DNA of 5,238 nt from Halococcaceae archaeon (lineage in GTDB: Archaea; Halobacteriota; Halobacteria; Halobacteriales; Halalkalicoccaceae), in NCBI GenBank assembly GCA_007129135.1, contig SKWB01000017.1:1-5238 (forward strand). The letters run 5' to 3'. The number at the start of each line of letters is the position of its first letter. Position 1 is the first letter of the stretch. The notes under the pieces were generated by a model. That model saw only the letters and a list, made by a program, of their open reading frames with translations, made no database searches and had not been told where the DNA came from. The position numbers were made by a program, and so were the translations under genes. Shown here in pieces: positions 1 through 5,238 of this stretch.

Positions 1-1592
1 GCCTCGGGGAGTAACACTCGAACGGCCTCGAAGCCGAGCGACCGGACGTCTCGCGGGGTCACCGACGCGACGTAGGGCGTCAGCCCGGCCGGCACGACCC
101 GGCCGACGACCGACTCGAGTTCGGCCGATCCAGTCGGGGTCTCGCCCTGCCCGACGTCCGCCGCGGGCACGGTGGCCTCCGCCGAGACGAACTCCCTCGC
201 GGCGTCGGGGTACGACGCGTACTCCCCGATCCAGGCGGACTGCTCCTCGGCTTTCTCCGGACCCATCGCTCGGAGCTCGGTCCAGTTCTGGAGCGCCTCC
301 GAGAGCGCGGACCGGGCGGCCGAGACGGGGTCGAGGTCGGCGGCGGAGCCGACGGCGAAGCGCGGCCACTCGTCCTCTCGGTGGACCGCGACGGCCACCA
401 CGGGGAGGTCGACGTCCATCGTGACGAGCAGCGCCGTCGTCTCGAGACCCTCACTCCGCGCCCGGCGCGCGAGCGTCTCGTACCCCTCGTGGTCGACCCG
501 GAGCGCGAGCGGGTCGGCCGTCGAGTACCACGAGAGCATCGTCGCGTCGCGCTCTATCGCCTCGTAGAGCCCCGAGAGCGTCGCCTCCACGGGCGAGTTC
601 CCGAGGCCGAGTCCGGTCGTGATCGCTCCGCCGAACCGTCGCTCCGGCGGCGGGAAGCGGACGAACTCCGCCGGCAGACGGACGACCTCGCCCGTATCGA
701 GGCGTTCGCCCTCGCTCCAGGGGATCGGTTCGTCGACCGGCTCCCCGCGGGCGAACGCCTCCGGAGCCACCGCGCGGTCGACCTCGGAAGGCGTCCCCCG
801 CTCGAACCCCTCGGTCCTGTAGACGCCGGCGCTGTAGCGTTCGAGCGCCTCCCCGAGCGCCTTCATGTAGGCCCGGTCCCAGCCGGCGTCCACACCCGCC
901 GCCTGTGAGGCGGCGCTCGCGTCGCTGAACGGGGTCGGTCGGAGCGTCGCGAGGTAGTAGGGCACCGGAAACGACTCGGCCTCCCCGATCCCCTCGACGA
1001 GGCCGACCCGAGGGTCGACAGCGCGCTCGGCCCGCGAGACCGACTCCTCGACGGATCGCTCTTCGTACCGACCGAGGTCGACGCGGGGGGAGTCGGGCTC
1101 ACACGCACAGCCCGGGACGGGCAGGAGAGCCCTCGTGGCGTACGGCACCTCGATCAGCCCACCGAGGAGTTCGGACTCGCCGCCGGAGAGCACGGTCACG
1201 AGCTCCCTCCCCGCGAGCGCGCCGCCGAACCGGACCGCGCTCCGGTCCGCGCTCGCCTCCGCGGCCCACTCGGGGTCGCTCGCCGAGACCCGCGTCCGGA
1301 GGCAGTCGAAACAGCCCGTCTCGGGTGTGTAGCCGGCGAGGGCGACGTCGACCTCCTCGATCGGGACGCCCCCGACCCCCCCGATCTCGATCGATACCCA
1401 GGGCGTCCCGGACCGCCTCGCGACGTCGTTCGCCCGCGGGAGGGTCTCGCTCCCCGCGGGCGCGACGACGACCGCCAGGTCCGCCGATCCGAGCGCTCGA
1501 ACACGGCTCGACTCCACGGAGAGGTCGGTGTCGGAGAGGGCTGCACGGACCGCTTCCGCGGCGGGGCCGCCGCCGACGAGGGCTACGTTCAT
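1..1592 (-). CDS. YcaO-family cyclodehydratase with E1-like zinc-binding N-terminal region (partial, C-terminus outside window)
   Basis: The open frame runs from ATG 1592-1590 to the window edge without a stop, giving 530 codons; probably only some tens of C-terminal residues are missing. The N-terminus (MNVALVGGGPAAEAVRAAL) is a Rossmann-like glycine-rich start. C94-x-x-C97 and C162-x-C164 form a four-cysteine set like the structural zinc site of E1-like (ThiF-type) cyclodehydratase partner domains. The YcaO domain spans about residue 200 to the end. It shows the ATP-site motifs GEALERY (E248, E251, R252), TTGLGLGN, GLYEAIERD (E344, E347, R348) and GSAADLDP followed by SEALQ (E432, Q435). 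The family uses ATP to activate peptide amides, making azol(in)es from Cys/Ser/Thr or thioamides; the substrate here is unknown. The start is supported by a TATA element 28 bp upstream and the lack of a ribosome site, which suggests leaderless mRNA. It lies 34 bp after the regulator gene. The family call is secure; the exact reaction is not. Confidence 0.88.
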   Translation of the reverse strand, partial: MNVALVGGGPAAEAVRAALSDTDLSVESSRVRALGSADLAVVVAPAGSETLPRANDVARRSGTPWVSIEIGGVGGVPIEEVDVALAGYTPETGCFDCLRTRVSASDPEWAAEASADRSAVRFGGALAGRELVTVLSGGESELLGGLIEVPYATRALLPVPGCACEPDSPRVDLGRYEERSVEESVSRAERAVDPRVGLVEGIGEAESFPVPYYLATLRPTPFSDASAASQAAGVDAGWDRAYMKALGEALERYSAGVYRTEGFERGTPSEVDRAVAPEAFARGEPVDEPIPWSEGERLDTGEVVRLPAEFVRFPPPERRFGGAITTGLGLGNSPVEATLSGLYEAIERDATMLSWYSTADPLALRVDHEGYETLARRARSEGLETTALLVTMDVDLPVVAVAVHREDEWPRFAVGSAADLDPVSAARSALSEALQNWTELRAMGPEKAEEQSAWIGEYASYPDAAREFVSAEATVPAADVGQGETPTGSAELESVVGRVVPAGLTPYVASVTPRDVRSLGFEAVRVLLPE

Positions 1593-1613
1593 GTGCCCAC
1601 CGAGGGGAGCCGT

Positions 1614-1622
1614 CGGATAAAA
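1614..1622 (-). promoter_or_regulatory. Candidate TATA element for the YcaO gene
   Basis: On the minus strand the 34-bp gap contains TTTTATCCG, with the TTTTA core centred 28 bp before the ATG at 1592. That spacing places the predicted transcription start at or within a few bases of the ATG, as in leaderless haloarchaeal mRNAs. No purine-rich ribosome site precedes the start. The element lies just after the TAG of the regulator gene, so any BRE would overlap that gene's 3' end. Read-through from the upstream gene remains possible, since I see no terminator between them. Confidence 0.5.
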
Positions 1623-1626
1623 GGGT

Positions 1627-2442
1627 CTAGTTCAGAAGCGTCTGTGCGACGCTCGCGAGCTGGTCCGCGTCGGCCTCGCGCAGGCGGTCGTCGCCGAACT
1701 TCAGACGGAGTCGGGGTCGGCCGACGTCGATCGGCACCTTCTCGGTGTCGATCAGTCCCATGTCCTCGAGCCGGGTCTTCGTGCGGGAGAACGTCGCCTT
1801 CGAGGCGATGCCGACGTCCTCACCCCACTTCGAGATGTCGTAGAGCAGGACCTCGTTCTTCGCGGCGACCAACAGGCTGATCGTCACCTCGTCGAGACCG
1901 TCGCCGTCGCCGCGGGCGGTCTGGAGCGATCCGAGCACGCTCGTGAAGTCCGTCTCGACGGCCTCGCCGATCTCCTCGGAGAGCGTCGTCTTCACGGCCG
2001 AGAGCGGCGGGGTGCGGAGTCCGAACTCCTCGGCGTCGTCCCACCGTGTCGAGTAGGCGTCGTAGGCGGCTTCGACGAACGCCTCGTCCGTACTGGTCAG
2101 CCCGGCCATCGCGTCGCCGACGTCGATCAGGGCGACGACGAGGTCGGGCGTGACGAGCAACGAGTTCTCGCTCCCGTCGGCGAGCGTCCGTAGCGCGAGG
2201 CGGCCGTCCGAGATCAGGTCGGCCGCGTTCGAGGCGACGAGGAAATCACCCATCACCGACTTCAGGACGCCCTCGTCGCCCAGCAGTCGGATCTCCGGTA
2301 CCGAACCCGCGGCGGTCGCGACGTCGATCAGCTCCTCGAGCGTCGTGGCCGAGGGGTTGACGACGATGAGTTCGTCGTCCACGGCCTCGAGCACGGTTTC
2401 GAGGATATCTTCTTCGTTCTCGTCGAGTAAATTTGAATCCAT
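1627..2442 (-). CDS. tbsP: TbsP-like winged-helix transcriptional regulator (haloarchaeal DUF5821-type family)
   Basis: This is a complete 271-residue acidic protein, from ATG 2442-2440 to TAG 1629-1627. Residues 1 to about 175 form an alpha/beta sensor-like region containing VVNPSATTLEELID and VASNAADL. The C-terminal part is a clear winged helix-turn-helix: WGEDVGI (206-212), a recognition helix SKATFSRTKTRLEDMGL (214-230) and a basic wing VPIDVGRPRLRLKF (236-249). I recognise the overall sequence as the haloarchaeal family that includes TbsP of Haloferax volcanii, reported as a trmB-suppressor regulator affecting gapII, adhesion and cell shape. Length and the C-terminal signature fit, but orthology (rather than paralogy) is not proven here. 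The chosen ATG is backed by a TATA-like element 25 bp upstream. AGGAG lies only one base before the ATG, too close to act as a normal ribosome site. It sits between the CHAT and YcaO genes on the same strand. Confidence 0.82.
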   Translation of the reverse strand: MDSNLLDENEEDILETVLEAVDDELIVVNPSATTLEELIDVATAAGSVPEIRLLGDEGVLKSVMGDFLVASNAADLISDGRLALRTLADGSENSLLVTPDLVVALIDVGDAMAGLTSTDEAFVEAAYDAYSTRWDDAEEFGLRTPPLSAVKTTLSEEIGEAVETDFTSVLGSLQTARGDGDGLDEVTISLLVAAKNEVLLYDISKWGEDVGIASKATFSRTKTRLEDMGLIDTEKVPIDVGRPRLRLKFGDDRLREADADQLASVAQTLLN

Positions 2443-2452
2443 TCTCCTGCGG

Positions 2453-2463
2453 GTACAATGTAC
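2453..2463. promoter_or_regulatory. 11-bp palindrome at the tbsP-like core promoter, candidate operator
   Basis: GTACA-A-TGTAC is a perfect 5-bp inverted repeat around one central base. It lies directly downstream of the TTATA core, between it and the start codon, so a dimeric regulator bound here would block polymerase. Autorepression by the winged-helix protein encoded next to it is the simplest guess, but nothing in the sequence names the binding protein. A palindrome this short can also arise by chance. Confidence 0.3.
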
Positions 2464-2464
2464 G

Positions 2465-2477
2465 TATAAGTATTTAT
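2465..2477 (-). promoter_or_regulatory. Core promoter (TATA/AT-rich element) of the tbsP-like gene
   Basis: The minus strand reads AATAAATACTTATACG just upstream of the gene, by far the most AT-rich stretch in the window. The TTATA core is centred 25 bp from the ATG, which predicts a transcript starting at or next to the start codon. A second possible core (TAAATA) lies a few bases further upstream and would give a short leader. The AT-rich block clearly marks a promoter, but the exact core and start site are inferred. Confidence 0.6.
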
Positions 2478-2526
2478 TTTTATCGGTGAGCAGGTAGCCG
2501 CATCAGCCGTCGAGGGCGGTTTCGAC

Positions 2527-2539
2527 GACCGATTCGGTC
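2527..2539. repeat. Short inverted repeat at the 3' end of the CHAT gene
   Basis: GACCGA-T-TCGGTC is a perfect 6-bp inverted repeat with a one-base centre that overlaps the TGA stop (2540-2538) of the CHAT gene. The one-base loop makes it a poor RNA hairpin, and no T-tract follows on the minus strand, so it is not a convincing terminator. It could be a protein-binding site well upstream of the tbsP-like promoter, or chance in GC-rich DNA. Confidence 0.2.
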
Positions 2540-4559
2540 ATGACGGTTTTCGCACCTTTCTGGCGATATCGGCCGGCCACCCGAAGGCTCCGTCGTAGAT
2601 AACCGGCAGGGAGGTCGCCGAGAGCGTCGCGAGCAGCTCCGAGCGATCGGCGGCCCACTCCAACCCGGATTCCGACAGCTTCGTCCCCGAATCCCGGAGT
2701 CGAGGGGGGGTAACGGCCGCCCCGACGGCCGTGCTGACCGCGGGTTCGTACGCCATCGCGTAGCTCCCGTCCCCGCGAGGGTCGACGTGGAGCACACCCA
2801 CCCCCGTGGTAGTCCCGGTCAGCGCGTGTGTTCCGTCGCCGACGACGGCGTAGCTCTTGCCCATCATGATCCGCCGGCGGGCGAGCTGCATCGCCTGATC
2901 GATCGAGAAACCGTGGACGAGCAGCCGCGCGAACGTCGTCCCCACGGTGACCGCTTGCTGGTTGAGCACCGCGGAGAACGTCACCCCGCCGGCGACGCTC
3001 CCGCGTTCGATCAGCCGCCGACCCTCCTCGAAGCTCCCACAGGCGTTCAGGAAGAACGTCTCCGCGTTCGACTCCTCCACCGTCGACAGCGAGAGGTGAC
3101 CGTCCGGACAGCGCAGCCCCTCGCGTTCGCAGTGGCCGATGTAGTGGACGAACGTGCTCGGCCGTTCGAACACACGCGCGAGCTGGTCGCGCGTGAGCGC
3201 GTCGTGGACCGTGACGTCGATCGGGAGCCGGTCGACCTGGCTCTCGTAGATCCCGACGGCCTCCGCGACCTCGTCCGCCATCTCCGGGTCGTTGCCGACG
3301 ACGACGAACGAGAGATCCCCTCGCCCGCGGTCGACCGAGAGCGCGTTCTCGAACGCCTCGGTCGAGGCGTGGAAGACGTCGATCGGGACCTCCTCTCCGA
3401 ACCAGGCGTGCGACCGCCCGGCCCCGAGTCTGGGCGTGACGACGTCCACCGAGGCGACCTCGCCCTGGCGTCTGAAGAAGTCGGTCAGCGACCGCTGGAG
3501 GAGCTCCTTGCTGTCGAGCGGTCCGACCCTCGGGCTCTGGACGAGGCTCATCCGGTCGAGGAGGTGGCTCAACACCGGTGTCCGCTCTACCTCCGGGGGG
3601 AGGTACGACGAGACCGGCCACCGGGTCGGTCGGAGCTCGTCCTCGGCGACCGCGAGATACGCCGCCAGCCTCTCGGTCGGGGACCGACGCCTGAGCGACC
3701 GTGCGTCCAGGCTCAGTCGGTCGAGCTCCCCGGGCATGGGATCCATCGACCGGACGATGGAGTCGAGGTGGACCAGCCGCGAGAGCAGGGCCGCGACGGT
3801 GGATTCGAGCCGTTCGGGCGGTCCGAGCGAGCGGTCGATCCGACCGTCCGTCGAGCGGATCGCGGGTCGATCGACCGGCATGACTCGGACGTGCGCCTGG
3901 AGGTAGTACGCGAGCGGCGCGAGGGTGAACAGCGTTCTCACCTCCCCGGGGACGTGGAGTTCGATCCCGGTGTCGCGCGTTGCCTCGGCGACCGATCCCG
4001 GCACGCTCGTTCGATCTCCGAGGACGACTCTCGGGGGATGGCCTCGGAGCGTCGGGTGTGACTTCGCGGGTCGGCTCGTCTCGATCCGACAGTGGAGGTG
4101 CGAGAGCGCGCACGCGAGGCCCTTGACAGTTGGGGCGATTCTGATCGTCGCGTCCGGTCGGTCGCGGACCCCCCTGAACCCGAGGGTGACGCGTCGGGGA
4201 TCGTCGAACGCGAGCGAGAAGCCCTCACCGGGCGCGTCGATCGTCGCCGCGCCCTCGAAACGGAGCGTCGTCGGGATCGGCGCGTCGACGTCGACGAGGT
4301 ACGGTCTCGGGGGAAGGCTGTGGGAGCAGTCGTGATCGACCGGAAACCGCTCGGTGCCGCCGTAACAGATCGCGGTCGCGAGCGGTCCCCGAACCGAGAG
4401 CGCCGTCGTGTGGCCCGTGACGGTCACGTCGGTCGGTCTGGGGAGGGTACACTGGTGGTGTGTCGACGCCGCGGTCCAGTCGGGCGAGACGATGTCGAGT
4501 GCTACCGATTCGCTATCGGAGACACGGAGCCCCGTCGCCGTCGCCTCCCAGTCGATCAT
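2538..4559 (-). CDS. CHAT-domain (caspase-like) putative cysteine protease with a long uncharacterised N-terminal region
   Basis: This is a complete 673-residue protein, ATG 4559-4557 to TGA 2540-2538. The C-terminal region from about residue 410 to 605 has CHAT features in order: a hydrophobic strand LSFVVVGND (416-424), the histidine box FVHYIGHC with catalytic H476, a GHLSL turn, the cysteine box FFLNACGSF with catalytic C507, then [40 protein letters not shown] (split here as A523-T542 and F543-R562), matching the family's late helix pattern. H476 and C507 are 31 residues apart. CHAT proteins are clan CD-like cysteine peptidases, often bacterial or archaeal effectors fused to TPRs or sensor domains. 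No TPR, signal peptide or membrane segment is visible. Residues 1-400 match nothing I can name; they carry Cys/His clusters at C37, C65, H76-C78-H80 and C150-H154-H156-C157. Substrate and role are unknown. It diverges from glyA and lies 95 bp before the tbsP-like gene. The CHAT assignment is strong; proteolytic activity is inferred. Confidence 0.82.
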   Translation of the reverse strand: MIDWEATATGLRVSDSESVALDIVSPDWTAASTHHQCTLPRPTDVTVTGHTTALSVRGPLATAICYGGTERFPVDHDCSHSLPPRPYLVDVDAPIPTTLRFEGAATIDAPGEGFSLAFDDPRRVTLGFRGVRDRPDATIRIAPTVKGLACALSHLHCRIETSRPAKSHPTLRGHPPRVVLGDRTSVPGSVAEATRDTGIELHVPGEVRTLFTLAPLAYYLQAHVRVMPVDRPAIRSTDGRIDRSLGPPERLESTVAALLSRLVHLDSIVRSMDPMPGELDRLSLDARSLRRRSPTERLAAYLAVAEDELRPTRWPVSSYLPPEVERTPVLSHLLDRMSLVQSPRVGPLDSKELLQRSLTDFFRRQGEVASVDVVTPRLGAGRSHAWFGEEVPIDVFHASTEAFENALSVDRGRGDLSFVVVGNDPEMADEVAEAVGIYESQVDRLPIDVTVHDALTRDQLARVFERPSTFVHYIGHCEREGLRCPDGHLSLSTVEESNAETFFLNACGSFEEGRRLIERGSVAGGVTFSAVLNQQAVTVGTTFARLLVHGFSIDQAMQLARRRIMMGKSYAVVGDGTHALTGTTTGVGVLHVDPRGDGSYAMAYEPAVSTAVGAAVTPPRLRDSGTKLSESGLEWAADRSELLATLSATSLPVIYDGAFGWPADIARKVRKPS

Positions 4560-4587
4560 ATGACGACATGCTAAGCTCTTCTCCGGG

Positions 4588-4597
4588 TCATATATGT
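4588..4597 (-). promoter_or_regulatory. Candidate TATA element for the CHAT gene
   Basis: The minus strand reads ACATATATGA, with the self-complementary core CATATATG at 4589-4596 centred about 33 bp before the ATG at 4559. The usual archaeal spacing would put the transcript start near 4566, giving a leader of about seven bases. A purine-rich GGAGAAGAG (4576-4584) lies between the element and the start but would be outside such a transcript. The core's symmetry means the strand rests on position relative to the gene. Confidence 0.45.
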
Positions 4598-4633
4598 GTG
4601 TCGCTGGTGTACCCCGGATCGACGCCCATCGGT

Positions 4634-4644
4634 AGCTTTTATCC
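4634..4644 (+). promoter_or_regulatory. Candidate TATA element for glyA
   Basis: AGCTTTTATCC has a TTTTA core centred at 4639, exactly 28 bp before the glyA ATG at 4667. This predicts a leaderless transcript, and no Shine-Dalgarno sequence precedes the ATG. The TTTTATCC core and its spacing are the same as in front of the YcaO gene on the other strand. Confidence 0.55.
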
Positions 4645-4666
4645 CACGCTGGCCCGACCTCTCGGT

Positions 4667-5238
4667 ATGAACCACGACGCGGTACGGGCCGTCGATCCGG
4701 CGGTCGCAGACGCTCTGGAGTCCGAGATCGACCGCCAACGATCGGGTCTCCAGATGATCGCGAGCGAGAATCACGTCTCGCCCGCCGTCATGGACGCCCA
4801 GCGGAGCGTCCTCACCAACAAGTACGCGGAGGGCTACCCGGGCAAGCGCTACTACGCCGGCTGCGAACACGCCGACGAGGTCGAACGTCTCGCCATCGGC
4901 CGCGCGAAGGAGCTCTGGGGGGCCGATCACGTCAACGTCCAGCCCCACAGCGGCACCCAGGCGAACATGGGCGTCTACTTCTCGGTGCTCTCCCCGGGTG
5001 ACCGGATCCTCTCGCTCGACCTGAACCACGGTGGCCACCTCAGCCACGGACACAGGGCGAACTTCGCGGGCAAGCTCTACGAGGTCCAGCAGTACGAGGT
5101 CGACCCGGAGACGGGCTACGTCGACTACGACGCGCTCGCAGAGCGCGCGGAGGCGTTCCAACCGGACGTGATCGTCTCCGGCTACTCCGCCTACCCCAGA
5201 GCGGTCGACTTCGAGCGGATCCAGGAGGCCGCCGACGC
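4667..5238 (+). CDS. glyA: Serine hydroxymethyltransferase, N-terminal part (runs off window)
   Basis: The first 190 residues of GlyA are present, about 45% of the usual ~415. GlyA is a PLP enzyme that interconverts serine and glycine and loads or unloads one-carbon units on a folate or pterin carrier. Diagnostic motifs in order are LQMIASEN (28-35), [21 protein letters not shown] (read as T50-Y63 and A64-D70), [11 protein letters not shown] (90-100), [10 protein letters not shown] (119-128) and [12 protein letters not shown] (171-182). By family comparison S33, E55, Y63, S95 and H124 (ring stacking on PLP) are conserved. The Schiff-base lysine lies beyond the window. The ATG is chosen because it begins the normal N-terminus and has a TATA element 28 bp upstream. 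It diverges from the CHAT gene across a 107-bp gap; a shared promoter region does not imply a shared function. The gene looks intact as far as it goes. Confidence 0.97.
   Translation, partial: MNHDAVRAVDPAVADALESEIDRQRSGLQMIASENHVSPAVMDAQRSVLTNKYAEGYPGKRYYAGCEHADEVERLAIGRAKELWGADHVNVQPHSGTQANMGVYFSVLSPGDRILSLDLNHGGHLSHGHRANFAGKLYEVQQYEVDPETGYVDYDALAERAEAFQPDVIVSGYSAYPRAVDFERIQEAAD

Noticed and set aside
381..908. Plus-strand frames opposite the YcaO gene (for example 381-908 and 1325-1630)
   Set aside because: Arg/Pro/Ser-rich shadows lying opposite conserved YcaO motifs.
2471..2481. T-rich run TATTTATTTTT as a transcription terminator
   Set aside because: The T-run is on the plus strand and no plus-strand gene precedes it. 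On the minus strand it reads as A-rich promoter sequence of the tbsP-like gene.
2787..4061. 424-codon plus-strand open frame opposite the CHAT gene
   Set aside because: Antisense shadow caused by few stop codons in GC-rich DNA. It has low-complexity Arg/Asp/Glu/Val composition, no family resemblance and no promoter.
2503..4113. Long 536-codon minus-strand open frame inside the CHAT gene
   Set aside because: It is a shifted frame of the same strand. Its product is extremely rich in Arg, Gly and Pro with no motifs, as expected from out-of-frame GC-rich haloarchaeal DNA, while the overlapping frame has clear CHAT motifs.
4571..5161. 196-codon minus-strand frame opposite glyA
   Set aside because: It is antisense to a certain glyA coding region and its valine/arginine-rich product mirrors GlyA codons. 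It has no motif support.
1..5238. CRISPR array, tRNA/rRNA gene, insertion sequence or attachment site
   Set aside because: No regularly spaced repeats, no cloverleaf-like or rRNA-like segment, no transposase motif and no long direct or terminal repeats were seen; nearly all the DNA is accounted for by four genes.
4667..5238. glyA as a functional member of a CHAT/TbsP/YcaO system
   Set aside because: It is a universal housekeeping gene transcribed divergently with its own promoter element, so proximity alone does not support a shared role.

Overview
The window looks like a chromosomal segment of a halophilic archaeon (class Halobacteria). The coding DNA is very GC-rich with G/C-dominated third codon positions. 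The regulator and the glyA product are acidic. The gaps before genes carry archaeal TATA elements about 25-33 bp upstream of the start codon, with little or no usable Shine-Dalgarno sequence. The genus cannot be named from this sequence alone.

Layout: three genes lie on the minus strand and one diverges on the plus strand. Reading leftwards from the divergent promoter at about 4560-4666, the minus strand carries (i) a complete 673-residue protein with a C-terminal CHAT (caspase-like) domain, 4559-2538; (ii) a complete 271-residue winged-helix regulator of the haloarchaeal TbsP (DUF5821-type) family, 2442-1627; and (iii) a YcaO-family ATP-dependent peptide-backbone cyclodehydratase with an E1-like, zinc-ligating N-terminal part, from 1592 and running off the left edge. 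On the plus strand, glyA (serine hydroxymethyltransferase) starts at 4667 and runs off the right edge after 190 residues. The four genes use nearly all the DNA. The only gaps are 34, 95 and 107 bp, each holding a promoter-like element, and no stretch over 300 bp lacks a gene.

How the genes may work together: glyA is housekeeping one-carbon metabolism and is probably just a neighbour. The co-oriented trio of CHAT protein, TbsP-like regulator and YcaO enzyme is the most interesting part. Each gene seems to have its own TATA element, so they may be separate units rather than a strict operon, and a functional link is inference only. The CHAT protein keeps a recognisable His/Cys dyad (H476, C507), but its first ~400 residues match no domain I can name and hold several Cys/His clusters. 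No TPRs, gasdermin or CRISPR partner is visible, and no precursor peptide for the YcaO enzyme is visible. I see no RNA genes, mobile elements or CRISPR arrays.
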